From positions 1,898,372 to 1,962,371 of the forward strand of contig NZ_CP046976.1 of the NCBI RefSeq assembly GCF_030408415.1: 64,000 nucleotides of DNA, given 5' to 3'. Position numbers and translations under genes: made by a program. The notes under the pieces are model-generated. The model was not told where the DNA came from. It saw nothing but the letters and a program-made list of their open reading frames with translations, and searched no databases. The number at the start of each line of letters is the position of its first letter. The first letter of the stretch is position 1. Shown piece after piece: positions 29,315-39,372 of this stretch. The DNA is from Corynebacterium appendicis CIP 107643 (lineage in GTDB: Bacteria; Actinomycetota; Actinomycetes; Mycobacteriales; Mycobacteriaceae).

Positions 29315-29329
29315 CTACTCTTTAGAGGC

Positions 29330-30064
29330 ATGAGCGATAACGAGAACACCCGGAACGAATCCGCTAACGCCGAGAACGCCGACAACACTGACAACACTTC
29401 CCCGAATACGAAGCTGAACGGCAACGATGCCGTCAACCTCGCCGCGGAACAGTCGAGGGGCACCGCGCACCGCAATATCCCGGGTCTGGGCTTGGACGAG
29501 ATTCCGCTGCCGGACGACACCGCGAACCTGCGCGAAGGCCCGAACCTGCACGACGGCCTGCTCGGCCTGCTGCCGCTGGTGGGCGTGTGGCAGGGCGAAG
29601 GCCAGGCGGTGGAACTGCCGGCGTCGCCGGACGAGGAGCCGAAGGATTACGCCTTCGGTCAGCAGCTGGTCATCTCCCACGACGGCGAGAATTACCTGCG
29701 TTTCGATTCCCGCATCTGGCGCATCGACTCAAACGGCGAACCGACCGACGCCGACCAGCGCGAGACCGGTTTCTGGCGCATTTCGCTCACCGACGAGATC
29801 GAGGTGACGCTGACCAACTCGCGCGGCCTGGTGGAGATTCTCTACGGCTCCCCCGTCAACGAGCGCGCATGGCAGATCACCTCCGCATCCACCATCGCGA
29901 CGGAGCAGGGCCCGGCCAACCACGGCCCGGGCAAGCGCATGTACGGCCTGATGCCGAACAACAACCTGGGGTGGGTCGACGAACGCGTGGCCGCCGGCAC
30001 CGCCGACGACGAGCTCGTGTTCATCCCCTACATGTCCGCCGAGCTGAAGCGCATCGCGGGCTAA
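29330..30064 (+). CDS. Nitrobindin-like heme-binding beta-barrel (FABP-like)
   Basis: 244 residues. A polar Asn/Glu-rich N terminus of about 60 residues precedes the nitrobindin domain, marked by GVWQGEGQ (the GxWxGxG signature) and a C-terminal barrel strand. Nitrobindins bind ferric heme and handle NO or peroxynitrite. The function here is untested. TACTCT (29316-29321) lies 8 nt before the ATG and overlaps the end of the preceding gene. Confidence 0.85.
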   Translation: MSDNENTRNESANAENADNTDNTSPNTKLNGNDAVNLAAEQSRGTAHRNIPGLGLDEIPLPDDTANLREGPNLHDGLLGLLPLVGVWQGEGQAVELPASPDEEPKDYAFGQQLVISHDGENYLRFDSRIWRIDSNGEPTDADQRETGFWRISLTDEIEVTLTNSRGLVEILYGSPVNERAWQITSASTIATEQGPANHGPGKRMYGLMPNNNLGWVDERVAAGTADDELVFIPYMSAELKRIAG

Positions 30065-30073
30065 AAAGGGGAG

Positions 30074-30973
30074 TTAGCTGGCAACGGCGGCGTCGATAAG
30101 CTTGCGGATCTTCGCTTCGTCCTTTTTGCCCGGCGCGGGGAGCTCTTTCCCGTCGATGGCGGTGACGCGCACGCCCCCGCGCACGGAGCTGACCAGCCAG
30201 ACCTGGTCGGAGCTCAGCAGGTAGTCGACGTCGATGTCTTTCTCCTTGCAGCGCCAGCCGTCCTTCTCGGCGCGGGCGAACACGGCGGCCTGAGTCGTGC
30301 CAGGCAGGACGTCGCCGCCGGTCGTGGGCGTGCGCACCTTGTCGCCGCGGACAGCGATGACCGACGATGTCGCCCCCTCGAGGACGCGCCCGGTGGCGGG
30401 GTCGATGTAGACGACGTCGTCGAAGCCGCGGCTTTTCGCCCAGCGCACCGCCGACATCGACGCCGCGTAGTTGAGTGTCTTCGCGCCGACGGTGAGCCAC
30501 GGGGTCTCCTCGGTGGCGGCGAGCGTGTAGCCGCGCGGGGCCGTCATCACTTTCGCGCCGCGCTCGCGCAGCTCCAGCTGCTCGCGCGGGATGGGGCGCA
30601 CAGTGACCCACGCGCTGGGCACCCCGGTGGATTCGCGGCCGCGGGTGTACGTCCACTGGCATTTCGCGTCGACCTCGGCCGGCTCCAGGCCGGATTCGCG
30701 CACGAAATCGGCGACGGCTTGCTCAGTCGCTGTGCGCCACGCCTCGGCGGGCGGTTCTGGGAGGTCGAGCAAGCGCGCGGAATTGGTGAAACGAGCCAGG
30801 TGAGCATCCAGATTCGTGGGGGCGCCGGCGGCGACGAGGATGGTCTCAAAGCAGCCGTCGCCACGCGTCACGGCTGCATCATCCCAGTACACGTGCGGCA
30901 AATTAGGATTCTGCCGCCGCATGGAGCCGCCGAACGGCTCGACGAGGTAAATGACTGCGTTGTTCGGGCCCAT
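30074..30973 (-). CDS. pabC: Class IV aminotransferase, probable aminodeoxychorismate lyase
   Basis: 299 residues of PLP-dependent fold type IV. RGDGCFETILV (N-terminal), the catalytic lysine in VGAKTLNYAASMSA and the EGATSSVIAV motif are visible. PabC releases p-aminobenzoate from aminodeoxychorismate for folate. Branched-chain or D-amino acid transaminases share this fold, so the exact substrate rests on context and overall resemblance. It is divergent from ygfZ. Confidence 0.8.
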   Translation of the reverse strand: MGPNNAVIYLVEPFGGSMRRQNPNLPHVYWDDAAVTRGDGCFETILVAAGAPTNLDAHLARFTNSARLLDLPEPPAEAWRTATEQAVADFVRESGLEPAEVDAKCQWTYTRGRESTGVPSAWVTVRPIPREQLELRERGAKVMTAPRGYTLAATEETPWLTVGAKTLNYAASMSAVRWAKSRGFDDVVYIDPATGRVLEGATSSVIAVRGDKVRTPTTGGDVLPGTTQAAVFARAEKDGWRCKEKDIDVDYLLSSDQVWLVSSVRGGVRVTAIDGKELPAPGKKDEAKIRKLIDAAVAS

Positions 30974-31006
30974 ATGTTCCCATTATGCCCGCGTAGACTC
31001 GTGGGC

Positions 31007-32152
31007 GTGAGTAACTACCGTTCGCCCCTTTTGAGCTTTACTGGCGCAGCCGAGCTGCCAGACGCGACGAGCACGCTTATCGACGCCGCAGGTGTCCCCT
31101 CCCACTACGGCGACCCCCTGCGCGAACAGCGTTTCGTCTCGCGCGGCGGCGTCGCTGTGGACCGCAGCCACCGCACGGTGATCCGTGTGGCCGGCCCCGA
31201 CGCCGCGGAATTCTTGAACAACCTCTTGTCGCAAAAGCTCGATGACGCCGCCGAGGGCTTCTCCGCGGCCTTCTGCGACCTGGACATGCAGGGCCGCATC
31301 CTCCACCACGGCGACATCACCCGCGCAGACGACGCGTTCTACCTGGACACCCCGTCGTATCTGGGCGAGTCGCTGCTGGACTACCTGACCAAAATGATCT
31401 TCTGGTCGGATGTCACGGTCGAGGAGGCGGACCTGGGCATCATCACGGTGCTCGGCGCTCCCGGCTCATTCGCCGTACCGGAAACCCTCGGCACCGTCTA
31501 TTCCCGCGAGGTCGACTGGGCCGGTCCGCGCCGCATCGACATCGCGGTGCCGCGCGAGCGACTTTCCGACGCCTACCGCACTCTCACCAGCGCCGACGCC
31601 GGCCTCGAAAGAGCCGGCCTGATGGCGTTTTCCGCCGAGCGTGTCAAGGCCCTCGAGCCGGAGCAGCGCGCCGACCTGGACGCGAAGTCCATCCCGCACG
31701 AGGCCCCCACGCTCATCGCGCGCGGCGGCCACGCCGGGGCAGTCCACCTGAATAAGGGCTGCTACCGCGGGCAAGAGACCATCGCGCGCGTGGAGAACCT
31801 CGGGCGCTCCCCGCGCCTGCTCGTGCTGGTGCACCTAGACGGCTCTGCACCGGCGGAACCGGAAGCAGGCTCACCTGTCACCGTGGGCGGGCGCACCGTG
31901 GGGCGTCTCGGCACCGTCGTGCACGACTGCGACTACGGGCCGATCGCCCTGGCATTGGTGAAGCGCTCGGCGCTCAATATTCCCGCTGCGGGCACCGCTG
32001 CTTCCCCGCTCACCCTGGACATTGAGGCGGGCGACGAGGAAAACGGCACCATGACCGTCACAGCTGCCGTGGACATCGATTCCCTGCCGGCGGATGAGGG
32101 GGAAAAAGCGGGGCGCGCCGCCGTCGATAAGCTACGCGGGCGCTCCCGCTAG
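31007..32152 (+). CDS. ygfZ: YgfZ/GcvT-like folate-binding protein
   Basis: 381 residues with the signature KGCYRGQETIAR (about residues 248-259). YgfZ proteins use tetrahydrofolate and support iron-sulfur cluster assembly, for example for MiaB-type enzymes. The start is GTG 31007, exactly 7 nt after TAGACT (30994-30999). Two 11-mer copies lie inside: LID near the N terminus and VDK seven codons from the end. Confidence 0.88.
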   Translation: MSNYRSPLLSFTGAAELPDATSTLIDAAGVPSHYGDPLREQRFVSRGGVAVDRSHRTVIRVAGPDAAEFLNNLLSQKLDDAAEGFSAAFCDLDMQGRILHHGDITRADDAFYLDTPSYLGESLLDYLTKMIFWSDVTVEEADLGIITVLGAPGSFAVPETLGTVYSREVDWAGPRRIDIAVPRERLSDAYRTLTSADAGLERAGLMAFSAERVKALEPEQRADLDAKSIPHEAPTLIARGGHAGAVHLNKGCYRGQETIARVENLGRSPRLLVLVHLDGSAPAEPEAGSPVTVGGRTVGRLGTVVHDCDYGPIALALVKRSALNIPAAGTAASPLTLDIEAGDEENGTMTVTAAVDIDSLPADEGEKAGRAAVDKLRGRSR

Positions 32153-32170
32153 ATGCGTGTCATTGTCGCG

Positions 32171-32200
32171 CCCCACGCGCACCACGCGACGTGGGGTTTT
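32171..32200 (+). terminator. Terminator after ygfZ
   Basis: CCCCACG/CGTGGGG stem followed by TTTT, directly downstream of ygfZ. Confidence 0.75.
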
Positions 32201-32226
32201 ACAAACGGCGACTCACACGGATCTAA

Positions 32227-32436
32227 TTAGCGCTCGTCTTCGTCAGCGTCCCAGTCGGCGTACTCGGCGTACTGCGGGTCGACATCGTAGTCGTCCTCGC
32301 CATCATCCCACTGGTTGTTCGAAGGGGCCTTGCCCGCGAGCTCCCGCTGGAGCGAATCAAGATCCATCTCGGGCGTGTTGTACTTCAACTGGCGTGCGAC
32401 CTTGGTCTGCTTTGCTTTGGCGCGTCCGCGACCCAT
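32227..32436 (-). CDS. DUF3073 protein
   Basis: A 69-residue protein: a basic N terminus (GRGRAKAKQTKVARQLKY) and an acidic, aromatic C terminus rich in D, E, Y and W. This charge-split shape and length are those of the actinobacterial DUF3073 family, often adjacent to purM. Function unknown. Confidence 0.88.
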   Translation of the reverse strand: MGRGRAKAKQTKVARQLKYNTPEMDLDSLQRELAGKAPSNNQWDDGEDDYDVDPQYAEYADWDADEDER

Positions 32437-32604
32437 GGCGTGACCCCCTTGAGGTGTCTAAAGGGCGGCTCGATTCATCGGCGGCCCTTTTGAAAACGTC
32501 TGAAAATTTGTCCTGCATGCCATAATAGCGTGCGAGTCAAATTATGTAGCTCAGCTCCGTCACCTGCGGAAACCTCCCCGACTATGGTCCGCGCAGGTGA
32601 GACG

Positions 32605-33720
32605 CTAGTGCACGTGCGTGCCGACGAGCGTGGCGCGACGTCCCTCGTCCTCCGCCGTCGCGTTGCGCACGACACCGAGCTCCCAGCAATCCACGTGGCG
32701 TGCGGTGAGCATCGCCAGCGCGCGGTCCCGGTCCTCCGGTGCGACGACGGCGACCATGCCGACGCCCATGTTGAAGGTCTTCTCCATCTCCGCCTCCGGA
32801 ACCTTGCCCACGGTGCGGATGGTGCGGAAGATCTGCGGCGGCTCCCACGACGCGCGGTGCATTTCCGCGACCTTGCCATCCGGGATGACGCGCTCCATAT
32901 TGCCCACCAGACCGCCGCCCGTGACGTGGCAGAACGTGTGCACCTCGCACTCGTGCGCGAGCGCCAGGCAGTCGAGCGAGTAAATGCGGGTCGGCTCAAG
33001 CAGCTCCTCGCCGAGCGTTCGGCCCAGCTCTTCGATGTGGCCGTCGAGCGGCAGGCCGGCCTTCCCCAGCAGGACGTGGCGGGCCAGGGAGTAGCCGTTG
33101 GAGTGCAGGCCGGACGAGGCCATGCCGATGATGACGTCGCCGTCGCGAACACGGTCCGGGCCGAGCAGCTCGTCGGCCTCGACGACGCCGACGGCGGTGG
33201 CGGAGACGTCGTATTCGTCCTCGGCCATCACGCCCGGGTGCTCCGCGGTCTCGCCGCCCAGCAGCGCGCATCCGGCCTGGACGCAGCCCTCGGCGATGCC
33301 GCCCACGATCTCCGCGACCTTCTCCGGCACGACCTTGCCGATGGCGATGTAATCCTGCAGGAACAGCGGCTCCGCGCCGCACACCACGAGGTCGTCGACG
33401 CACATGGCCACCAAGTCGATGCCGATGGTGTCGTGCTTGTCCATCGCCTGGGCGACTGCGAGCTTGGTGCCCACGCCGTCCGAGCCGGCGGCCAGCAGCG
33501 GCTCCTTGTACTTGCCCAGCGCGAACAGTCCGGCGAAGCCGCCGAGACTGCCGCGGACCTCCGGGCGGGTCGCGCGCTTCGCGTGCGGGGCGAAGAGCTC
33601 GACGGCCTTGTCGCCGGCCTCGATATCCACACCGGCGGCGGCGTAGGAGACGGAGGTGTCGGCCTGGCTGTCCGGATTTTCCGGCTGGTTCTCCGGCTGC
33701 TGGTTGTCGGGGGTGGTCAT
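32605..33720 (-). CDS. purM: Phosphoribosylformylglycinamidine cyclo-ligase (AIR synthetase)
   Basis: 371 residues. PurM closes the imidazole ring in purine synthesis using ATP. Motifs: SDGVGTKLAVA (about residue 75), DLVAMCVDDLVVCGAEPLFLQDY, and GLHSNGYSLAR. The first 20 or so residues are a polar extension rich in N, Q and P. The ATG at 33720 has GAAGGGA about 10 bases upstream. It follows purF on the same strand after 5 bases. Confidence 0.96.
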   Translation of the reverse strand: MTTPDNQQPENQPENPDSQADTSVSYAAAGVDIEAGDKAVELFAPHAKRATRPEVRGSLGGFAGLFALGKYKEPLLAAGSDGVGTKLAVAQAMDKHDTIGIDLVAMCVDDLVVCGAEPLFLQDYIAIGKVVPEKVAEIVGGIAEGCVQAGCALLGGETAEHPGVMAEDEYDVSATAVGVVEADELLGPDRVRDGDVIIGMASSGLHSNGYSLARHVLLGKAGLPLDGHIEELGRTLGEELLEPTRIYSLDCLALAHECEVHTFCHVTGGGLVGNMERVIPDGKVAEMHRASWEPPQIFRTIRTVGKVPEAEMEKTFNMGVGMVAVVAPEDRDRALAMLTARHVDCWELGVVRNATAEDEGRRATLVGTHVH

Positions 33721-33725
33721 GAAAG

Positions 33726-35270
33726 CTACATCCCTTCCTGAATGCGCCGAACGGCATCGGCGTTGGCATTGTGCTCGGGCAGTCCGAGCGGGTAATGGCC
33801 GTCGAAGCAGGCGGCGCACAAGCTCGCGGCGGGCTTGCCTGTCGAGGCGACCATGTCGTCGATGCTCACGAACGCGAGCGAATCCGCTCCGATGACGCGG
33901 CAGATATTCTCCGCCACGGCCTCGTCGTCGCCGCCCGCGTTATTGGCGATGAGCTCGCCCGGGCTGGCGAAGTCGATGCCGTAGAAGCACGGCCACTTTA
34001 CCGGCGGCGACGCGATGCGCACGTGCACTTCCGCCGCACCGGCTTCGCGGAGCATGCGGATGAGCTTGCGCTGGGTGTTGCCGCGCACGATCGAGTCGTC
34101 GACAACGACGAGCGATTTGCCCTCGATGATTTCGCGGACCGGGTTCAGCTTCAGGCGCAGGCCCAGCTGGCGCAGAGTGTCCGACGGTTGGATGAAGGTG
34201 CGCCCCACATAGGCGTTCTTCATCAGGCCCTGCGCGAACGGGATGCCGGATTCTTCGGCGTACCCGATGGCAGCCGGGGTGCCGGATTCGGGCACCGGCA
34301 TCACGATGTCGCCGTCGACCGGCGCGACGTGGGACAGGCGACGGCCGATCTCCAGGCGGGTGGCGTTGACCGTCTGCCCTTCCACCACGGAATCGGGGCG
34401 GGCGATATAGACGTACTCGAACACGCACGTTTTCGGTGTGGAGTCGGCGAAGCGCTCGGTGTGAATGCCGGATTCATCAATGGCGACGAGCTCGCCCGGC
34501 TCAATATCGCGGACGAACGACGCGCCGGTGATGTCCAGCGCGGCGGTCTCACTGGCCACGACCCAGCCCTGCTCCAGACGGCCCAGCGACAGTGGGCGCA
34601 CACCGTGCGGGTCGCGGGCGGCGTACAGGGTGTTGCCGTCGGTGAAAACGAGGCAGAACGCACCCTTCAACGTCGGCAGCAGGTCGCGGGCGGCGTCGAG
34701 GAGGGTGCGGCCGTCGCGGACGCCGTCAGCAAGCAATGCCGAGACAACGGCAGTGTCAGACGAGGAACCCTGGCCCTCGACACCCTCAGCCGGCACGAGC
34801 TTGCGGCGGATCGCCTCGTTCTGCAGCGTCCTGTAGTTGACCAGGTTGCCGTTATGGGCCAAGGAGACATCCGTGCCGTCCGGCGACGTGCGGAACATCG
34901 GCTGGACGTTCTCCCACTTCTGGGACCCGGCGGTGGAATAGCGGGTGTGGCCGATCGCCACATCGCCTTGCAGCGCGTCTAGGATCGCCTCGTCGAAGAC
35001 CTGGGAGACCAGGCCGCTGTCCTTGAAGACCACGATGCGGCCTTCATCGCCCACCGCGATGCCGGCGCCTTCCTGGCCGCGGTGCTGCAAGGCGAAGAGC
35101 CCGAAATACGTCAACTTGGACACGTCCTCCCCCGGCGCCCATACGCCGAAAACGCCGCACTCCTCGCGCGGCTCAGCCTCCTCGGCATCCATGTCCCGGG
35201 GGAGATTGGCGGTCACCGACGCATCGGCGACGTCGACGACATCAGCAGCATCAGCATTCAGGCTTTGCAC
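33726..35270 (-). CDS. purF: Amidophosphoribosyltransferase
   Basis: PurF carries out the first committed step of purine synthesis. After a 37-residue propeptide the nucleophile Cys38 begins the glutaminase domain (CGVFGVWAP); the PRPP loop VVVDDSIVRGNT and cysteine-bearing C terminus (SLCAACFDGHYP) fit the Fe-S, proprotein class. I choose the GTG at 35270, 7 nt after TAGGGT (35278-35283), giving 514 residues; a GTG at 35297 in the same frame would add nine. Confidence 0.95.
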   Translation of the reverse strand: MQSLNADAADVVDVADASVTANLPRDMDAEEAEPREECGVFGVWAPGEDVSKLTYFGLFALQHRGQEGAGIAVGDEGRIVVFKDSGLVSQVFDEAILDALQGDVAIGHTRYSTAGSQKWENVQPMFRTSPDGTDVSLAHNGNLVNYRTLQNEAIRRKLVPAEGVEGQGSSSDTAVVSALLADGVRDGRTLLDAARDLLPTLKGAFCLVFTDGNTLYAARDPHGVRPLSLGRLEQGWVVASETAALDITGASFVRDIEPGELVAIDESGIHTERFADSTPKTCVFEYVYIARPDSVVEGQTVNATRLEIGRRLSHVAPVDGDIVMPVPESGTPAAIGYAEESGIPFAQGLMKNAYVGRTFIQPSDTLRQLGLRLKLNPVREIIEGKSLVVVDDSIVRGNTQRKLIRMLREAGAAEVHVRIASPPVKWPCFYGIDFASPGELIANNAGGDDEAVAENICRVIGADSLAFVSIDDMVASTGKPAASLCAACFDGHYPLGLPEHNANADAVRRIQEGM

Positions 35271-35297
35271 GTGCCCAACCCTAGTGGATGCAGCCAC

Positions 35298-35681
35298 CTA
35301 GAGGGCAATCACCGGCAACCCGGCGGCGACCTCCCCTGCGCGCGAGCCCGATGCTTCGACCCGCCCATCGGCCACCGCCGCCGCGTAGTCCAACTTCCCG
35401 GTGGCCAACTGCAGCCACACTTCGGGGGCCATCTCCACCACATTCGGCGGGGTGCCACGGGTGTGGCGCGGCCCATCAACACACTGGACAGCCACGAATG
35501 GGGGCACCCGCAGCTCCACCGTGTGGCCGGGAAGCTCGGCGGCGAGGGCGCGCACTGAGCGTCGACAAGCGTCTGCTATCAGGCCGCGGGCCGGAACAGG
35601 CGCACCATCCGGGTCCTCAATCCACCCTCTGACCGCCTCGATCGCGGCGCGGGTGGCCTGGGGGTCATTCTTAGGAGCCAT
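35298..35681 (-). CDS. Sterol-carrier-family-like protein
   Basis: 127 residues, matching the short actinobacterial 'sterol carrier family' proteins found beside purF. The C-terminal half has the SCP2-like MAPEVWLQLATGKLDYAAAVADGRVEASG pattern (W..L..G). It probably binds a hydrophobic ligand; the ligand is unknown. The ATG lies 6 nt after TAGACT (35688-35693). It abuts purF. Confidence 0.75.
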   Translation of the reverse strand: MAPKNDPQATRAAIEAVRGWIEDPDGAPVPARGLIADACRRSVRALAAELPGHTVELRVPPFVAVQCVDGPRHTRGTPPNVVEMAPEVWLQLATGKLDYAAAVADGRVEASGSRAGEVAAGLPVIAL

Positions 35682-35711
35682 GAACGCAGTCTACGTATTA
35701 AACTCACAGAA

Positions 35712-36719
35712 ATGACCGAGACAGCGGAAACTGCAACTAAGCCCTCATCCATGACCCTCCGCTTCATGGCGGCCCCCACCGACATCATTCACGCGGGTGC
35801 GCGCGGTGTTTCCGGCGGCCGCGTGCTGGAGTGGATCGACAAAGCCGCATATGCCTGCGCCGTGCAGTGGTCCTCGACCTACTGCGTCACCGCCTACGTC
35901 GGGCACATCCACTTCACCCGGCCGATCCCGTCCGGCCACATCGTGGAGGTGCGCTCCCGCATCGCCATGACGGGCCGAAGCTCGATGCACATCGTCAACG
36001 AGGTCCTCTCCGCCGACCCGCGCGAGGGCGTGTTCACCCGCGCCTGCGACTGCCTGGTCATCTTCGTGGCCAAGGACCCGGAGACCGGCAAAGGCATGCA
36101 AGTGCCCACTTACGTTCCGCAGACCGAGGAAGAAAAGCGCGTCGAGCAGGCCGCGAAGTCCCGCGTGGAGCTGCGCAAGGACATCGAAGAGCAGATGGCG
36201 CAGCAGAGCTACGAGGGCGAGTCGAATGCTCCTCGCGTCATCCACCGCTTCATGGCGAAGCCGACCGACATCAACTGGGGCGGCAAGGTCCACGGCGGCA
36301 CCGCGATGGAGTGGATCGACTCCGCCGGCACCTCCTGCACCATGGAGTGGTCCGGCGAGCAGACGGTCGCCGTGTACGCCGGCGGCATCCGCTTCTACCG
36401 CCCGATTTCCATCGGCGACTTGATCGAGGTCGACGCGCGCCTGACCCGCACTGGCGAGCGCTCCATGAGCGTGGATACCCATGTACGCTCCGGCGATCCG
36501 AAGGGCGGCCGCGAGAACCTGAAAACCGCCATCCACGCCAGCTTCACCTACGTGGCCACCGACCTCGACGGCGACCCGCTGATGGCCCGCAAGTTCGTCC
36601 CCGAGACCGAGGGCGACAAGGCCCTGTGGGACCACGCCGAGGTACTCAAGAAAATGCGCGAGAAGTACCGCCCGATGCCGCTGGTCAGCCCGAACCCGTC
36701 GACGCAACGGACCGACTAG
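35712..36719 (+). CDS. Double-hotdog acyl-CoA thioesterase
   Basis: 335 residues with two BFIT/YciA-like hotdog domains (about 15-135 and 175-300), each with a repeated core: GGRVLEWIDKAAYACA in the first and GGTAMEWIDSAGTSCT in the second. It hydrolyses acyl-CoA to free fatty acid. Both domains retain the active-site-like Asp. Starts 7 nt after TAAACT (35699-35704), divergent from the sterol-carrier gene. Confidence 0.88.
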   Translation: MTETAETATKPSSMTLRFMAAPTDIIHAGARGVSGGRVLEWIDKAAYACAVQWSSTYCVTAYVGHIHFTRPIPSGHIVEVRSRIAMTGRSSMHIVNEVLSADPREGVFTRACDCLVIFVAKDPETGKGMQVPTYVPQTEEEKRVEQAAKSRVELRKDIEEQMAQQSYEGESNAPRVIHRFMAKPTDINWGGKVHGGTAMEWIDSAGTSCTMEWSGEQTVAVYAGGIRFYRPISIGDLIEVDARLTRTGERSMSVDTHVRSGDPKGGRENLKTAIHASFTYVATDLDGDPLMARKFVPETEGDKALWDHAEVLKKMREKYRPMPLVSPNPSTQRTD

Positions 36720-36996
36720 CCGCGCTCAGCGTGCGCTCACGAGTTCAAGCCGCAAGCCGGCACGCGAGCGATCAGAAGGCCCCACGGGCACGCGAGCGAT
36801 CAGAAGGCCTCACTAGATCCGTAGGAAATCCGGATCCCAAGAACCTCTTGCGTCACACGCCACCAGGGGTTTTACAAAGCAATTTCAAACGCATCTAGTG
36901 GGCCCGCCGGATCGGGGCCGCGGGCCAAGCGCACAACAAGACAAGCACAAAGGCGCGGGGATCATTCCCCGCGCCTTTAGTCTTGCCGCCTACCAC
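36720..36996. repeat. Spacer with a 23-bp tandem repeat and terminator
   Basis: Two perfect 23-bp copies (36759-36781 and 36787-36809, 28-bp period) begin GGCACGCGAGCGATCAGAAG. No gene is apparent. Further on, 36949-36978 forms a perfect hairpin of AAAGGCGCGGGGA/TCCCCGCGCCTTT, a likely terminator shared by the convergent thioesterase and purL genes. Confidence 0.8.
36949..36978. terminator. Terminator between thioesterase and purL
   Basis: 13-bp perfect stem with a 4-base loop; A- and T-rich ends on both sides make it usable in both directions. Confidence 0.85.
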
Positions 36997-39372
36997 TTAC
37001 ACCGCCGCGTTCGGGGCATCGGCGTGCGCGAACAGCCCCGGCAGAGTGCCCGCCCACGCAGTGCGCAGTGCCTCCATACCGACGGACTGGCCGGCGCCCG
37101 GGGTGCCGTCGGCGAAGGTGATCTCGCCGCTCATATTCGTCGAGCCGATGACGGCGGCCGGGATGCCCAGCTCGACGGCGTCGGCGACGACACGGTCGAC
37201 ACGGTCCGGGCTGCAGGCGACGAGCACGCGGGAAGCGGACTCGGAGAACAGCGCGGTGAACGCGTCGTCGTGGACGGCGGACAGGTCGAGCTCGGCACCC
37301 TTCTCGGTGTCCTTGAGCATCTCGAACACGGCTTGGCCGAGGCCACCCTCAGACAGATCGTGCGTAGCGGTCAGGCCGGCGGAAGCGCCGGTGCCGGCTC
37401 CTGCCGCAGCATCCGCACCATCAGCCGAGGCCGCGCCGCAGAAGTAATCCGCCAGCGTCGCCTCGTCAGCCAGGTCCACCTGCGGCGGAAGGCCTGCAAG
37501 GCCCGCACCGGAAATGTCCTGCCACACAGAGCCACCGAATTCGTCGCGGGTCTGGCCGAGGAGGACGAGGACATCGGGGTCCTCGTTGTTGACCGCGCGG
37601 TGGCTCACGGAGTGCGCGACATCGTCGATGACGCCGAGCACGCCGACCACAGGGGTCGGCAGGATCGGGGTCTCACCCGTCTGGTTGTAAAACGACACGT
37701 TACCGCCGGAGACCGGAATCCCCAGTTCTTTCGCACCGTCAGCCAGGCCGTGAACGGCTTCGCGGAACTGCCACATCACGTCGGGGTTCTCCGGGGAGCC
37801 GAAGTTCAGGCAGTTGGTCACCGCGACAGGGCGGGCGCCGGTCACCGCGACATTGCGGTACGCCTCGGCGAGAGCGAGGCGTGCGCCCATATTCGGGTCC
37901 AGGTAGGCGTAGCGGCCGGATGCGTCGGCGGAGACTGCGACCCCGCGGCCGGTCTCTTCGTCGATGCGCAGAACACCAGAGTCCGCGTGGCGCGCCTGGA
38001 CGGTGTTTCCGCGCACGTAGCGGTCGTACTGCTCTGTGATCCAGTCGCGCGAGCACAGCGCCGGGGACGCGACGAGCTGCAACCACGCATCAGCGACATC
38101 CGCGGGCTTATCGACGTCCACCTGCTCCTGCACTCCGTCCTGCCACTCCGGGCGCGCCCACGGGCGCTCGTAGACCGGAGCTTCGTCGGCAATCGTCGAC
38201 GGCGGCGCGTCGAGGACGATCTCGCCGTTGTGCTCGATGACCAAGCGGTCGTTCTCGTCGGTGACCTCGCCGATCTCCGCGCAGTTGACGTCCCACTTCG
38301 CGCAGATTTCCTTGAATTTCTCCACGTTCTCCGGCGCCACGACAGCGCACATGCGCTCCTGGGACTCGGAGGCGAGGATTTCTGCGGCGGACATGTTCTC
38401 CGCGCGCAGCGGGACGGCGTCGAGGTTGACGCGCATGCCGCCGTCGCCGGACGCCGCGAGCTCGGAGGTCGCGCAGGCCAGGCCCGCTCCGCCGAGGTCC
38501 TGGATGCCGACGACGACGTCGGCGCCGTAGAGCTCCAGGCAGCACTCGATGAGAACCTTTTCCGCGAACGGGTCGCCGACCTGGACGGCCGGCAGCTTGC
38601 GCTCCGCCCCCTCCTCGAAAGTCTCGGAGGCCAGGACAGACACGCCGCCGATGCCGTCGAGGCCCGTGCGGGAACCGAAGAGCATGACCTTGTTGCCCGT
38701 GCCGGAGGCGAATGCGAGTTTCAGGTCCTCGACCTTCAGTGTGCCTACACACAGCGCGTTGACCAGCGGGTTACCGGCGTAAGTGGCGTCGAAGGAGGTC
38801 TCGCCGCCAATATTCGGCAGGCCCAGCGAGTTGCCGTAGCCGCCGATACCGGAAACGACGCCGGGCAGGACGCGCTTCGTGTCGTCCGCGTCCGCCGGGC
38901 CGAAGCGCAGCTGGTCCATGACGGCGATCGGGCGCGCACCCATGGCCATGATGTCGCGGACAATGCCGCCGACACCCGTCGCCGCACCCTGGTACGGCTC
39001 CACGTAGGAGGGGTGGTTGTGGGATTCGACGCGGAAGGTCACCGCGTCGCCGCCTCCGATATCCACCACGCCGGCGTTCTCGCCGATGCCGGCGAGAATC
39101 TTCGACGACATCTCCTCGGTCATGGTCTCGCCGAAGTAGCGCAGGTGGACCTTGGAGGACTTGTACGAGCAGTGCTCGGACCACATCACCGAGTAGACCG
39201 TCAGCTCCGCGTCCGTGGGACGGCGGCCGAGGATCTCGCGGATGCGCCCGTACTCGTCGTCCTTCAGGCCGAGCGCGGCGTACGGCTGCTCCCGCTCCGG
39301 CGTCGCCTTCGCGGCCTCGACAGTGTCGTTGTGCACGAGCGGGTTCTTCTGCTGTTCACTCACACGAATCAC
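36997..39372 (-). CDS. purL: Phosphoribosylformylglycinamidine synthase subunit II
   Basis: 791 residues, the small PurL form that works with PurQ and PurS. It uses ATP and PurQ-derived ammonia to convert FGAR to FGAM. Motifs: [13 protein letters not shown] near residue 66, [10 protein letters not shown] with catalytic His, and [13 protein letters not shown]. The GTG at 39372 overlaps the purQ stop (GTGA); a GTG three codons later (39363) has GGAG 10 bases upstream and may be the true start. Confidence 0.97.
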   Translation of the reverse strand: MIRVSEQQKNPLVHNDTVEAAKATPEREQPYAALGLKDDEYGRIREILGRRPTDAELTVYSVMWSEHCSYKSSKVHLRYFGETMTEEMSSKILAGIGENAGVVDIGGGDAVTFRVESHNHPSYVEPYQGAATGVGGIVRDIMAMGARPIAVMDQLRFGPADADDTKRVLPGVVSGIGGYGNSLGLPNIGGETSFDATYAGNPLVNALCVGTLKVEDLKLAFASGTGNKVMLFGSRTGLDGIGGVSVLASETFEEGAERKLPAVQVGDPFAEKVLIECCLELYGADVVVGIQDLGGAGLACATSELAASGDGGMRVNLDAVPLRAENMSAAEILASESQERMCAVVAPENVEKFKEICAKWDVNCAEIGEVTDENDRLVIEHNGEIVLDAPPSTIADEAPVYERPWARPEWQDGVQEQVDVDKPADVADAWLQLVASPALCSRDWITEQYDRYVRGNTVQARHADSGVLRIDEETGRGVAVSADASGRYAYLDPNMGARLALAEAYRNVAVTGARPVAVTNCLNFGSPENPDVMWQFREAVHGLADGAKELGIPVSGGNVSFYNQTGETPILPTPVVGVLGVIDDVAHSVSHRAVNNEDPDVLVLLGQTRDEFGGSVWQDISGAGLAGLPPQVDLADEATLADYFCGAASADGADAAAGAGTGASAGLTATHDLSEGGLGQAVFEMLKDTEKGAELDLSAVHDDAFTALFSESASRVLVACSPDRVDRVVADAVELGIPAAVIGSTNMSGEITFADGTPGAGQSVGMEALRTAWAGTLPGLFAHADAPNAAV

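Noticed and set aside
32190-36890. Shared GGGGTTTTACAAA near 32193 and 36868 as a repeat family
   Set aside because: Only 13 bases match, both in terminator-like contexts with T runs; too short to separate from chance.
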